Of a stretch of 64,000 bases of DNA, positions 8,005 through 16,328 are shown piece by piece (within the stretch, counting starts at the first letter, position 1; each line of letters opens with the position of its first letter). This DNA is from Comamonadaceae bacterium (GTDB taxonomy: Bacteria; Pseudomonadota; Gammaproteobacteria; Burkholderiales; Burkholderiaceae_C). The position numbers and the translations under genes are program-made. The notes under the pieces were generated by a model. It worked only from the letters and a program-made list of their open reading frames with translations, was not told the origin of the DNA and made no database searches. The stretch spans positions 124,001 through 188,000 of the forward strand of contig JAJTEW010000004.1 in the NCBI GenBank assembly GCA_021299875.1. The letters run 5' to 3'.

Positions 8005-10178
8005 GCCCGTGCCAAAGTCAAACCATGGTTCTTCAAAGGCAAGCTGCGGATGCGTTTGCCGAGTGCCGCCGAAATGGCATTGGCCACCGCCGGTGCCAAA
8101 GGCGCTTGGGCCGGTTCGCCCACGCCGCCCCAGAAACCACCTGTGGGGGCAATCACCACGTCCACCTTGGGCATTTCGTTCAAACGCATCATGCGGTAAT
8201 CGTGGAAGTTGGATTGCTCCACACGCCCGTCCTTGATGGTGTTTTCACCCCAGAAGATGGCGGTCAAACCGTGCACCACGCTGCCCTGGAACTGGGCCAC
8301 GATGTTGTCAGGGTTGACGGCATAACCGGGGTCAATGCCGATCACGATGCGGTGGATCTTGACCTCGTTTTTGGCGTTCACCGAGACATCGCACACACAA
8401 GCCGTCCAGCTGCCATAACCGTCGGTCGCGGCCACGCCTCTGAACACACCGGGCGCAGGCTTTTTGTCCCACCCGGCTGCTTGGGTCACGGCCAACAAAA
8501 TGGCACGGTCGCGGTTGGCTTTTTCATTGTTGGGCAACATGGCCAAGCGGTATTGAACCGGGTCTTGCGCTGCCGCCTGGGCCAATTCGTCAATGAAGCA
8601 CTCACGCCCAAACGGGTTCTGTGAATGCCCCACGGTGCGCCAAAAACCCACGGGCACATTGGTGTTGCGCTGGGCATAGTCCACCAAGGTGTTGGGGATG
8701 TCATAGGGGTGGTCGTTGAAGCTGGCCACGGCTTGACCGTCCACGCCTTTGGGCAAGGGCAGTTTCAGCAAAGTGGCCAAGATGGATGGCGCACTCACAC
8801 GGATGTGCAGCGCCTCGGCTTTGCCCGAGGCACTCAACCCTGCTTTGAAGCGCATCAAGCTGGCCGGACGGTACAAGCCATGCTGGATTTCTTCTTCGCG
8901 AGACCAGAGCATTTTGATGGGCTTGCCCGGCATGGCCTTGGCAATGGCGACGGCTTGGCGGGTGAAGTCTTGCGGGCTTTTGCGCCCGAGCCCTCCGCCC
9001 AGTTGCATGGGGTGCACTTTCACATTGGCTTGAGGCACGCCCGCTGTCGCCGCCGCCACGGCCAAAGTGGATTCGGGGTTTTGCGTTGAGCACCACACAT
9101 CGAGTTGTTCGCCCTGCAACCAAGCGGTGCAGACCATGGGCTCCATGGTGGCGTGCGCCAAATAGGGTGTGAAGTACTCGGCCTCCACCACCTTGGCCGC
9201 CTTGCTCAGCGCGTCGGCCGTGTTGCCGTCGTTGCGGGCCACCGCCAGTTCTGGTTGATCCATACCCGCTTTGAAGTGGGCCATGATGGCGGCGCTGCTC
9301 AGGGTGCCGTGCTCGCCCACATCCCAGTCCACCGCCACATCGCGCAGCGCTTCTTTGGCGCGCCACCAGTTGTCGGCCACCACGGCCACAAAGGTGCCCA
9401 TGTTCAACACCTTGACGATGCCCCTGCGGTTTTCCACCTTGGAGGCGTCCATGCTTTTGATGGTGCCGTTGAACACCGGGCAAGCCGCAATGGCCGCGTG
9501 CAGCATGCCGGGCACTTGCGCGTCGATGCCGTACTTCACGCGGCCGGTCACGATGTCCGGGATGTCCACACGGGGGATGGGCTTGCCGATCAATGTCCAG
9601 GTTTTGGGGTCTTTGAGCTTGACGTCTTTGGGGGCCTCCAGCTTGGCCGCCGCGGCCGCCAGCTTGCCGTAACTGAGCGTCCGCTTGCTGGGCAAGTGGG
9701 TGACTTTGCTGAGCGCTGCTTTGCACTCGCTGGCCGGCACGCCCCACTGCTGCGCAGCGGCGGCAATCAGCATCTCGCGGCCGGTGGCCCCTGCTTTGCG
9801 CAAATATTCTTGCGAATTGCGGATGGTGCGGCTGCCCACCGAAGCCATGTCGCCATAAGCGCGCTTGGTGCGCAGGTTTTCATGCGCTGTGGCGTACTCG
9901 ACGCGCACTTTTTTCCAGTCGGCCTCCAACTCCTCGGCAATCAGCATGGGCGCAGACGTCATGCTGCCTTGGCCCATTTCTGCACGGGCGTAGCGGATGA
10001 CAATCGTGTCGTTGGGCTCGATTTCGAGCCAGACATTGAGCTGTGGCGTTGCGGCCCCTTGCACCGCTTGCGCGCTTTGTGGCACAAAAAATCCCATCGA
10101 CAAGCCCGCCGTGGCGGTGCTGGTGATTTTCAAGAAATGTCGGCGGTCCATGCCGGAGGTCAGGTCTGGGGTGCTCAT
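8001..10178 (-). CDS. iorB: Periplasmic molybdenum hydroxylase large subunit (IorB/aldehyde oxidoreductase type)
   Basis: A 725-residue xanthine-oxidase-family molybdopterin subunit of the isoquinoline 1-oxidoreductase beta type. A twin-arginine signal (DRRHFLKI, then a hydrophobic stretch ending AQA) lies near residues 10-37, so it should act in the periplasm. The domains match the family: an N-terminal MGQGSMT motif, [14 protein letters not shown], and a C-terminal GVGEPAQAP segment with the catalytic glutamate. It hydroxylates an N-heterocycle or aldehyde using water, and electrons pass through IorA to cytochrome c. ATG at 10178 overlaps the iorA stop, and its own stop overlaps soxX. The substrate cannot be told from sequence. 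Confidence 0.87.
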   Translation of the reverse strand: MSTPDLTSGMDRRHFLKITSTATAGLSMGFFVPQSAQAVQGAATPQLNVWLEIEPNDTIVIRYARAEMGQGSMTSAPMLIAEELEADWKKVRVEYATAHENLRTKRAYGDMASVGSRTIRNSQEYLRKAGATGREMLIAAAAQQWGVPASECKAALSKVTHLPSKRTLSYGKLAAAAAKLEAPKDVKLKDPKTWTLIGKPIPRVDIPDIVTGRVKYGIDAQVPGMLHAAIAACPVFNGTIKSMDASKVENRRGIVKVLNMGTFVAVVADNWWRAKEALRDVAVDWDVGEHGTLSSAAIMAHFKAGMDQPELAVARNDGNTADALSKAAKVVEAEYFTPYLAHATMEPMVCTAWLQGEQLDVWCSTQNPESTLAVAAATAGVPQANVKVHPMQLGGGLGRKSPQDFTRQAVAIAKAMPGKPIKMLWSREEEIQHGLYRPASLMRFKAGLSASGKAEALHIRVSAPSILATLLKLPLPKGVDGQAVASFNDHPYDIPNTLVDYAQRNTNVPVGFWRTVGHSQNPFGRECFIDELAQAAAQDPVQYRLAMLPNNEKANRDRAILLAVTQAAGWDKKPAPGVFRGVAATDGYGSWTACVCDVSVNAKNEVKIHRIVIGIDPGYAVNPDNIVAQFQGSVVHGLTAIFWGENTIKDGRVEQSNFHDYRMMRLNEMPKVDVVIAPTGGFWGGVGEPAQAPLAPAVANAISAALGKRIRSLPLKNHGLTLARA

Positions 10179-10633
10179 GCGCGGGTCCCTTTCTTGGCAG
10201 CGGCGTGGATGGCGGTGCGGATGCGTGCATAGGTGCCACAACGGCAGATGTTGGTCATGGCGGCATCGATGTCTTCATCGGTTGGCTTGGGCTTTTTCTT
10301 GAGCAGGGCCACGGCTGCGAGCATCTGCCCGCCTTGGCAATATCCGCACTGAGGCACTTGGTGGTCAATCCAGGCTTGCTGCACCGCGTGCAAGCGGCCC
10401 TTGTCGGCCAAGCCTTCGATGGTGATAACTTTCTGTCCAGAGGCCCCCGAGACGGGATAAACACAGGACCGCACAGGCTCACCGTTCAACAAGACCGTGC
10501 ACGAACCGCACTGGGCAATGCCGCAACCGAACTTGGGGCCTTTGATGTCAAGCTCATCGCGCAAGGCCCACAGCAGGGGCATCTCCGGCTCGACATCGAG
10601 GCTGCGGTTTTTACCGTTGACGTTCAGTTTCAT
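10175..10633 (-). CDS. iorA: [2Fe-2S] small subunit of the molybdenum hydroxylase
   Basis: A 152-residue two-domain ferredoxin-like subunit. The plant-type cluster motif is CGIAQCGSC plus a later cysteine in RSCVYP. The second cluster motif is CGYCQGG with CRCGTY near the C-terminus. It transfers electrons from the molybdenum centre of IorB. It has no signal peptide and is probably exported with its Tat partner. ATG at 10633 is preferred because homology starts with MKLNVNG and the upstream sequence offers a purine-rich AAAGGGG ribosome site; the longer frame from 10669 lacks this. It is the first gene of the six-gene ior-sox operon, with its promoter in the 10634-10862 gap. Confidence 0.9.
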   Translation of the reverse strand: MKLNVNGKNRSLDVEPEMPLLWALRDELDIKGPKFGCGIAQCGSCTVLLNGEPVRSCVYPVSGASGQKVITIEGLADKGRLHAVQQAWIDHQVPQCGYCQGGQMLAAVALLKKKPKPTDEDIDAAMTNICRCGTYARIRTAIHAAAKKGTRA

Positions 10634-10862
10634 GACGGGGACCCCTTTGTTCAAAGCAACAGCTTTCAACTGTGGCGAGAAGACCCCTTTTGTGCAACCG
10701 GGTTACAACCCAAAGTTTTCGAAACAGCCCTTACCAAGTCACATCCGAGACTTTTGCTTCGAGCACGCCAGTCGATTGCTGTGGAAGTTTTTACGACAAG
10801 TTCACACCCATTTGCGCCATGTCCGATGTGACCAGTGAGGTAGTGGAGACGACAGCAATGAA

Positions 10863-11180
10863 TCAAGCGATCGACATCAAGCCCTTGTGTTGAATCACCG
10901 TGAGCAATCTGAGCGCTGGGCCGCCGGGCTTTTTGATGCCGCGCTCCCAATCAGAAACAAGGTTCTTTGACACATTCAGGTATCGCGCAAACACCGGCTG
11001 CGAAATATGCTCGCGCATCCTCAGTGCTTTGATTTGTTCAGGCAGCATCACCTCGATGGGCGTGAGGCAAGTCTCGTCAAACTCCCGCATGGTCTGGCGA
11101 TCCACAGCGCCCACCTCATGCAAAGCCTCCATCGTTTCGTGAATCGCAGCCAATGCATCACTGCGGTATTTTTTAGGCAT
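10863..11180 (-). CDS. Helix-turn-helix antitoxin (HigA-like)
   Basis: A 105-residue protein with a C-terminal HTH_3/XRE domain, from about residue 55: EQIKALRMREHISQPVFARYL then NVSKNLVSDWERG. The N-terminal half is charged and would contact the toxin. It overlaps the toxin gene by 8 bp and follows it, the toxin-first order of HigBA and related systems. HigA-like antitoxins neutralise the mRNA interferase and repress their own promoter. ATG at 11180 rather than 11198 is preferred because it lies inside the overlap and matches the family start MPKKYRSD. Confidence 0.85.
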   Translation of the reverse strand: MPKKYRSDALAAIHETMEALHEVGAVDRQTMREFDETCLTPIEVMLPEQIKALRMREHISQPVFARYLNVSKNLVSDWERGIKKPGGPALRLLTVIQHKGLMSIA

Positions 11181-11547
11181 CTTGCACCACCTTTTCAAAA
11201 TGTCCTTGAGTCACCAACTCCATGAGTTGGGCATCCGTTAAATCCAATACGTGACGAGCCATCTTCTTGAATTGGGCCTCTTCCATGGCGCTGATGTTTT
11301 CCAACTCGCTTTTGGCAAAGCCATAAACAAAGAAACACCGATGCTGCTGACGAAATAGCAGAATCGTTCGATAACCCTTTGAACGCCCCTCACCTGGGCG
11401 AGCGATTCGTTGCTTGATCACACCTGCGCCCAAATCGGCATCGATCAAACCGCGTTCTGCTCGGACGACTGCATCGTGAAGCGCAGCAACAGAAATCTTT
11501 TCTTTTCGGGCAAAGCGCGTGAACCACGCACTTTTAAAGATATCCAT
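11173..11547 (-). CDS. RelE/HigB2-family toxin (mRNA interferase-like)
   Basis: A 124-residue RelE-superfamily toxin of the HigB2/PF06296 subgroup. Recognisable segments are FKSAWFTRFARKEKIS at the start, LGAGVIKQRIARPGEGRSKGYRT in the middle and the aromatic core RCFFVYGFAKSELENI. Such toxins cut translated mRNA on the ribosome. ATG at 11547 follows a strong GGGAGGCGG ribosome site on the minus strand. The gene is 8 bp overlapped with the antitoxin behind it. Its nucleotide composition is less GC-rich than the neighbouring chromosomal genes, which suggests acquisition. Confidence 0.86.
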   Translation of the reverse strand: MDIFKSAWFTRFARKEKISVAALHDAVVRAERGLIDADLGAGVIKQRIARPGEGRSKGYRTILLFRQQHRCFFVYGFAKSELENISAMEEAQFKKMARHVLDLTDAQLMELVTQGHFEKVVQDA

Positions 11548-11576
11548 TTCCGCCTCCCTGTTTTTATTCAAGTATC

Positions 11577-11587
11577 ACACAAGGTGT
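11577..11587 (-). promoter_or_regulatory. Possible autoregulatory operator upstream of the toxin-antitoxin pair
   Basis: An ACAC-N3-GTGT inverted repeat about 30 bp upstream of the toxin start, next to an AT-rich ATACTT segment that could be a -10 element. The antitoxin has an HTH domain, so self-repression here is a natural guess. Confidence 0.3.
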
Positions 11588-11743
11588 TACCAAAATCAAG
11601 GGCGATTAAAAAAGCGCACGGCCGTCAGGTGGGCGCCGCAGCGGTACTCTGTGTCTTGCGCGGCATTCATGCTCCTTATCGACATGCCATGCCTTGCACA
11701 CCAAATTTCTGACAGGCTCTCCCACAGGCAGATACCCGCCAAA

Positions 11744-12157
11744 CTACGCCTGTTCCGCAAGCCGTTGCTGCTCAAGCCACTGAACGCCAGCGCGAAGCTT
11801 CTTTGCCAGCGGTGACTTCGGATCAATCACCCGCCAAAACGGTGCCACATCGGTCGTGGCCTTGCCACCGCAAATCTCGTCCCAAGCAGCCTCAGCTACT
11901 GTTCGCAAAAAGATCGCCGTAGAGACCGGGCAAGTGGCGTCCGCACCATGAAGCGCAGCAAGCTCACGGCGTACCAGCTGGATTTCTTTCGTAGTGCCGT
12001 AAGGCACATGTGTTTTCAAGTAATCCTCAAGTTCCATCGGGCATGAGATGAGCAGTCGCGATCCGGCCGGTACACCCGCAAAATCCTTGTCCAGCGTCAC
12101 GGTGTGCGGGGGCTTCGCACGCTTTTTGTCGGCCCACGTCTTGGCAGCTCTTGCCAC
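11744..12157 (-). CDS. Conserved-looking hypothetical protein
   Basis: A 137-residue soluble protein of unrecognised family. It begins with a basic stretch (ARAAKTWADKKRAK), then a compact alpha/beta pattern with a VPYGTTKEI turn and an LRTVAEAAWDEI helix. The GTG start at 12157 is chosen because a good AGGAGA ribosome site lies 5 bp upstream on the minus strand. The frame is open further upstream, but that part is proline-rich and unlikely to be coding. It lies downstream of, and not coupled to, its neighbours in the accessory patch. No function is proposed. Confidence 0.6.
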   Translation of the reverse strand: MARAAKTWADKKRAKPPHTVTLDKDFAGVPAGSRLLISCPMELEDYLKTHVPYGTTKEIQLVRRELAALHGADATCPVSTAIFLRTVAEAAWDEICGGKATTDVAPFWRVIDPKSPLAKKLRAGVQWLEQQRLAEQA

Positions 12158-12511
12158 TTCACTCTCCTGGTTGATGTTGCATGGCGCGATTCTGCAGCTC
12201 AACATGCGAAGTGCAAATAATCCCCGTACAAACCCTAGCCTCGGGCTTGGGCCGAAGCTTGGAGCGCTGCAAGGCATCAGCGGGCTGGGTGTCAAAAAGC
12301 TTGAAGGACACCCAAACACCCAGGATATTTTTTTAGTTACTAAGATAGAAAAATATCTTTTATAAAGCTATATTTAATTAAAAAATTCTGCTGCTTTGCG
12401 AAGAGCAGGAGGGAAGTTGCAAAGGGCTAGGTGGCGGGTGAGGTCTACAAGACTCTTTCAAAGATTTCAACAACTCTTGCATCGATGCCCGCAGTTAACC
12501 AAAGGAAACAC
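12158..12511. other. AT-rich intergenic gap in the accessory patch
   Basis: 354 bp without a supported gene. From about 12328 to 12400 it is strikingly AT-rich compared with the rest of the window (runs such as TTTTTTAGTTAC and TTTAATTAAAAAATT) and probably holds the promoter for the lipoprotein gene. A weak CTGCT/AGCAG hairpin follows. Nothing else is evident. Confidence 0.6.
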
Positions 12512-12988
12512 ATGAAGATTTTGATCATCGCACTTGCACTACTGTTATCAGCTTGTGCATCCACCAACGAAATTGTGCCAACTGGCAAAGACACTTATAT
12601 GGTTAGCGGATGGGGAAAGAGTCCAGGCGGCTACAGCGGCGCAGAGGTCAAAGCCAATGCAATCAAGCAAGCCGGTAAGTTTTGTGCTGACCAGGGAAAA
12701 CATGTTCAAGTTGTTAGTTCTGCACAACGCGATATGACCTTCGGCATCAACGCAACTGCAGAGCTTCAGTTCATGTGTCTTTCTTCCAATGACAATGACT
12801 TCTCCAGAACTCCGGTAAAGCGAGAAGCCGACTCGTCGTTCGAAATCCGAAAGGATGTCAATATTAGAAGCGATCGAAAGGCCAGTTCCGTATACGACGA
12901 ACTTTTAAAGCTTGACGAGCTTCGTAAGAGAGGCGTTATCAATAACGCGGAGTTTGAAGCTCAGAAAGCCAAACTTCTGGGCAAATGA
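12512..12988 (+). CDS. Lipoprotein with C-terminal SHOCT domain
   Basis: A 158-residue protein with a lipoprotein signal: hydrophobic stretch from residue 3 and lipobox LSAC with the acylated cysteine at 15. The middle domain (GKDTYMVSGWG to AELQFMCLS) resembles small periplasmic stress-type domains and has two further cysteines. A linker precedes a 25-residue SHOCT motif at the end (YDELLKLDELRKRGVI then EFEAQKAKLL), often found at protein C-termini as an oligomerisation unit. ATG at 12512 has an AAAGGA site 8 bp upstream. Codon use is more AT-rich than in the chromosomal genes nearby, suggesting recent arrival. The function is unknown. Confidence 0.78.
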   Translation: MKILIIALALLLSACASTNEIVPTGKDTYMVSGWGKSPGGYSGAEVKANAIKQAGKFCADQGKHVQVVSSAQRDMTFGINATAELQFMCLSSNDNDFSRTPVKREADSSFEIRKDVNIRSDRKASSVYDELLKLDELRKRGVINNAEFEAQKAKLLGK

Positions 12989-13011
12989 TGCAAGTGTTGC
13001 TTCAAAACTCA

Positions 13012-13073
13012 CTAAAGCAGAGTGCGGCCAAAACGGTGCAGTGCTCTCTTCCCCGCCGCAGCTCAAACATTAG
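13012..13073 (+). repeat. attC-like imperfect hairpin (weak)
   Basis: Arms CTAA (13012-13015) with TTAG (13070-13073) and GAGTGCGG (13020-13027) with CCGCAGCTC (13056-13064, one extra base) are separated by 4-5 base spacers, with a 28-nt loop. This is the layout of an integron attC site. The right core reads ATTAGGT where GTTRRRY is required, so it would be degenerate at best. The next gene starts 12 bp downstream. Confidence 0.25.
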
Positions 13074-13084
13074 GTTCATCCAAC

Positions 13085-13447
13085 ATGGCAATATCACCAG
13101 AAAAGTTAGCGCACTTTGAATTAATAGGGCCAGATGGTGTGCTCCGCGAAATGGCAGACAGAAAACACGGCCTCGCAACAGATTCACCGCTTTGGATTGA
13201 GGCTTCTATGTGGGTTGAGTCCGAGAAAGTCAAAAGATCCAATGTATTTGAAGCCAAGCGCGATGCACGTGAAGAGCGGATGCTTTCAATGACAGAGTCA
13301 GCTCTTGCAAAAGCCGAAGAAAGTAACTCGGCATCTAAGCGTGCTGTTTTAGCTGCAGAAAGACAGGCGCGATGGACTTTTTGCGCGGCAATTATTGCAA
13401 TAGTTGCTCTATTTCTTGACACAATTAAGACAAATTTAAATTTTTAA
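13085..13447 (+). CDS. Small hypothetical protein with coiled-coil and C-terminal membrane anchor
   Basis: A 120-residue protein of unrecognised family. The first 40 residues are polar (MAISPEKLAHFELIGPDG). A highly charged helical stretch rich in Glu, Lys, Ala and Ser follows at about 45-92. One hydrophobic segment near residues 97-112 (FCAAIIAIVALFL) probably anchors it in the inner membrane with the bulk in the cytoplasm. ATG at 13085 is the first methionine after which the protein looks globular. Base composition is AT-rich like the lipoprotein gene upstream. Tail-anchored coiled-coil proteins like this are often found beside accessory elements, but no role can be assigned. Confidence 0.65.
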   Translation: MAISPEKLAHFELIGPDGVLREMADRKHGLATDSPLWIEASMWVESEKVKRSNVFEAKRDAREERMLSMTESALAKAEESNSASKRAVLAAERQARWTFCAAIIAIVALFLDTIKTNLNF

Positions 13448-13638
13448 TTTCTGTAAAACGATTCCTAAATCCTCTGAAGAACTGGCACCAATTCCCCTTC
13501 ATCGCACTGGTCGAAATGGTTCGCTACGTACCCACGTCGAACGGTCAGCTTTTCGGCAGGTTGGCCATTACTAGTACGCGGGCGCCTGACCCTTTGCTCA
13601 AGCAAATCACTAAGAACTCAAAACAGCAAGAGTGACTT

Positions 13639-13992
13639 GTGAAAAGAGTCAATGAATTCGTCGAACATCTCAACGAGGTCTTCCGCCTGTTCGGGACGAT
13701 CACCTCAAAACCGATGTTTGGTGGTTATGGCATCTACCACCAAGGGTTGATGATTGGCCTAGTCGCCAATGACACCCTTTACCTCAAGATGGACGCCTTG
13801 ACTGCACCGCAGTTTTCAGAAGCCGGTTGTGTGCCCTTTGAATACACCAAGAACGGCACCACCATGCGAATGTCCTACGCCTCAGCGCCCATAGAGATCT
13901 TTGACGATCCAGAAATGGCAAGGGACTGGTCGTCCCTTGCCTATGCAGCGGCGCTTCGGTCCAGAAAAAAGTCCGCTCATCACTCCACCTGA
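13639..13992 (+). CDS. TfoX/Sxy N-terminal domain protein
   Basis: A 117-residue single-domain protein. The [20 protein letters not shown] segment and the DTLYLKMD strand match the TfoX N-terminal domain; the C-terminal TfoX domain is absent. Full-length TfoX/Sxy proteins promote competence gene expression, but short N-terminal-only versions are common and mostly uncharacterised. The GTG start at 13639 is preceded by an AAGAGTGA region. Its last 13 bp overlap the convergent hppD gene. Confidence 0.85.
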   Translation: MKRVNEFVEHLNEVFRLFGTITSKPMFGGYGIYHQGLMIGLVANDTLYLKMDALTAPQFSEAGCVPFEYTKNGTTMRMSYASAPIEIFDDPEMARDWSSLAYAAALRSRKKSAHHST

Positions 13993-15056
13993 ATCGCCCC
14001 ACGCCGAATCTGGTCGCGCTCCAGGCTTTCAAACAGGGCCTTGAAGTTGCCTTCGCCAAAGCCTTCGTCGGCCTTGCGCTGGATGAATTCAAAGAAGACG
14101 GGGCCCAGCAGGGTTTGGCTAAAGATCTGCAGCAGCAAACGCTTTTCGCCATTGGCCGTGGAGCCATCCATCAAAATGCCGCGCGCTTGCAACTCGGGCA
14201 CCGGCTCGCCATGGCCCGGCAAACGCTCTTCGAGCATTTCGTAATAAATGTCGTTGGGTGCGGTCATGAGCGGGATGCCCGCCATTTGCAGCGCATCCAC
14301 GCTTTTCAAAAGATCATCGGTCAATAGCGCGATGTGCTGGATGCCCTCGCCGTTGAACTGCATCAAGAACTCTTCGATCTGGCCACCGGTCTTGCCCGAC
14401 TCTTCGTTCAGCGGGATGCGGATCAAACCATCAGGCGCCATCATGGCCTGGCTGGTGAGGCCTGTGTATTCGCCCTTGATGTCGAAGTAACGAATCTCTT
14501 GAAAGTTGAACAGCTTTTCGTAAAAACCACTCCAGTACGCCATGCGCCCTTTGTAAACGTTGTGCGTCATGTGGTCGATGAGCTTGAGGCCGTGGCCCGG
14601 CGGGTGGCGGTCCACGCCGTCGATGAACTCAAAGTCGATGTCGTAGATGCTTTTGCCGTCTTCAAAACGGTCGATCAAATACAAGGGTGCACCGCCAATG
14701 CCTTTGATGGCGGGCAGGCGCAGCTCCATGGGGCCGGTGGGCACATCCACCGGTTGGGCACCCAGTTCCAGCGCACGCTCGTAAGCCCTGTGCGAATCCT
14801 TCACCCGAAACGCCAGCGCACAAGCGCAAGGGCCGTGCTCTGCGGCAAAGTAACCGGCCAGGCTTTTGGGCTCGCGGTTGACGATGAAATTGATGTCGCC
14901 CTGGCGGTAGAGCACCACGTCTTTGGATCGGTGTTTGGCCACCAGCGAGAAGCCCATCTGCGCGAACAGCGGCTCCAGGGTGTTGGGGGTGGGGGATGCG
15001 AATTCGACGAACTCGAAGCCACACAAACCCATGGGGTTGTCAAACAAATCGGCCAT
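13980..15056 (-). CDS. hppD: 4-hydroxyphenylpyruvate dioxygenase
   Basis: A 358-residue, two-domain vicinal-oxygen-chelate enzyme of normal bacterial HPPD length. It converts 4-hydroxyphenylpyruvate to homogentisate in tyrosine breakdown. The C-terminal catalytic half shows the metal ligands in the [19 protein letters not shown] and [10 protein letters not shown] segments (two His, one Glu). ATG at 15056 is preceded by a CTGGAG ribosome site on the minus strand. No other tyrosine-degradation gene is adjacent, and the homogentisate dioxygenase must be elsewhere. The 3' end overlaps the convergent TfoX-domain gene by 13 bp. Confidence 0.95.
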   Translation of the reverse strand: MADLFDNPMGLCGFEFVEFASPTPNTLEPLFAQMGFSLVAKHRSKDVVLYRQGDINFIVNREPKSLAGYFAAEHGPCACALAFRVKDSHRAYERALELGAQPVDVPTGPMELRLPAIKGIGGAPLYLIDRFEDGKSIYDIDFEFIDGVDRHPPGHGLKLIDHMTHNVYKGRMAYWSGFYEKLFNFQEIRYFDIKGEYTGLTSQAMMAPDGLIRIPLNEESGKTGGQIEEFLMQFNGEGIQHIALLTDDLLKSVDALQMAGIPLMTAPNDIYYEMLEERLPGHGEPVPELQARGILMDGSTANGEKRLLLQIFSQTLLGPVFFEFIQRKADEGFGEGNFKALFESLERDQIRRGAIQVE

Positions 15057-15077
15057 GAAAATCTCCAGTGAAAAGCA

Positions 15078-15105
15078 GGGCCGCGCTGAAGGGAGAGCGC
15101 GGCCC
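15078..15105 (-). terminator. GC-rich hairpin in the hppD leader
   Basis: A perfect 10-bp stem (15078-15087 with 15096-15105) around an 8-nt loop, followed on the minus strand by TGCTTTT. It could end transcription from the Bug receptor operon upstream, or lie in the hppD 5' untranslated region. The T-run is short. Confidence 0.45.
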
Positions 15106-15289
15106 GAATTGAAATCGGTCAAGCGAAAAGAGGGATTGCTTAAAAGCCCTGCGGCGGTGCGCAAGGCTTGCCCCGCGTGCTGCGCGCGAGGTGGATGCCG
15201 AAAATCAAAACCTGGATGGACATGCGCCCATGGTCGTTGCCTGACCGCCAAATGTCAAGCCACGAGCGACGAGGGATGGGCGATGGGCC

Positions 15290-16270
15290 TTATTGCGGCT
15301 CGATGCCCGTCTTCTTGACCAGCGCAGCAAAGCGCTCCATTTCGCTTCGGAAGACGCGCAGAGCTTGCTCGGGCGTGCTGATGGCGATCGTGTTGCCTTG
15401 CTTGGCCATGGTTTCCTTGACGGCCGGATCGTTGAAGGCCTGCACCAGGGCATCGTTGACCCTCTTCACATTGGCAGTGCTCATGCCCTTGGGGCCGAGC
15501 ACACCAAACCAGGCATCGATCACGTACGTGGGCAAGCCCTGCTCCACAAAAGTAGGAATGTCTGGCGCAGCGGCGCTTCGCTTGTCGCCGCACATGCCCA
15601 CGGCCTTGAGCGCACCACTTCGGATGTGCTGTTGTACGCTGGGCAAAGCCAAAACTGCAAAGTCAATTTGACCCCCCAACAAGTCAGTGACCATGGGGCC
15701 TACGCCTTTGTAGGGGATATGGCGCGCCTTGACACCGGCTTCGTCCACAAACATCTCAGCGGCCAGGTGCAAGATCGTTCCCGTGCCACCAGAGCCGAAG
15801 TTGTAACCGTCCGGCTTGGCACGCAGGGCGGCAATGAATTCGCGGCTGTTGTTGGAGGGCACTTTTTGGGGGTTCGCCACCAACACCAAGGGCGTGGCGC
15901 CCAGCACCGCAATCGGTGTGAAATCGCCCGGCATTTCAAACGGCAGATTCTTGATGACGCTGGGGAAAATGACCACGTTGTTGGAGACCACCGACAAGGT
16001 GAAGCCATCGGGTGGGTTCTTGGCCATGGCCTGCAAACCAATCACGCCACTGGCACCGGCTTGGTTTTCCACCACCACGTTGGCACCCAAGGCCTTGCCA
16101 ATCGCAGGTGCTGCTGCGCGTGTGATGGCGTCCACACCCGAACCGGTGGCATTGGGCAGGATGAATTTGATGGGACGGTCCGCTTGCGCCAAGGACATGC
16201 CTGGCAAGGCCGATGCGGCAGCCGATGTCAAAGCAGCCAAGGCGGCGCGGCGTGTGAAGTGAGCTTTCAT
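15290..16270 (-). CDS. Bug/TctC-family periplasmic solute-binding protein
   Basis: A 326-residue receptor of the tripartite tricarboxylate transporter family. It has a signal peptide with a twin arginine (TRRAALAAL) ending near residue 29, then the mature fold starting with RPIKFILPNATGSGVD and the conserved KNLPFE, IPYKGVGPM and TDLLGGQIDF segments. Such proteins capture carboxylates in the periplasm; the TctA/TctB membrane partners are not here. It is the third gene of the operon with the HMG-CoA-lyase-like enzyme and CaiB transferase (58 bp after CaiB), so its ligand is probably the organic acid that those enzymes degrade. The ligand itself is unknown. Confidence 0.9.
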   Translation of the reverse strand: MKAHFTRRAALAALTSAAASALPGMSLAQADRPIKFILPNATGSGVDAITRAAAPAIGKALGANVVVENQAGASGVIGLQAMAKNPPDGFTLSVVSNNVVIFPSVIKNLPFEMPGDFTPIAVLGATPLVLVANPQKVPSNNSREFIAALRAKPDGYNFGSGGTGTILHLAAEMFVDEAGVKARHIPYKGVGPMVTDLLGGQIDFAVLALPSVQQHIRSGALKAVGMCGDKRSAAAPDIPTFVEQGLPTYVIDAWFGVLGPKGMSTANVKRVNDALVQAFNDPAVKETMAKQGNTIAISTPEQALRVFRSEMERFAALVKKTGIEPQ

Positions 16271-16328
16271 GGTTTTGTCTCTTTCTTTTCAGATGGATGG
16301 GTAATTTACAACAGGGCACCGGATAGGC

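Noticed and set aside
10634-10862. A possible small gene or riboswitch in the gap before iorA
   Set aside because: No ribosome site, no conserved structure, and the frames are short; it probably just holds the ior-sox promoter.
13440-13640. A CTCAAGC...CACTAAG segment near 13600 resembling an attC end
   Set aside because: The GTTAG core between these words is absent and there is no matching left arm; the resemblance is too short.
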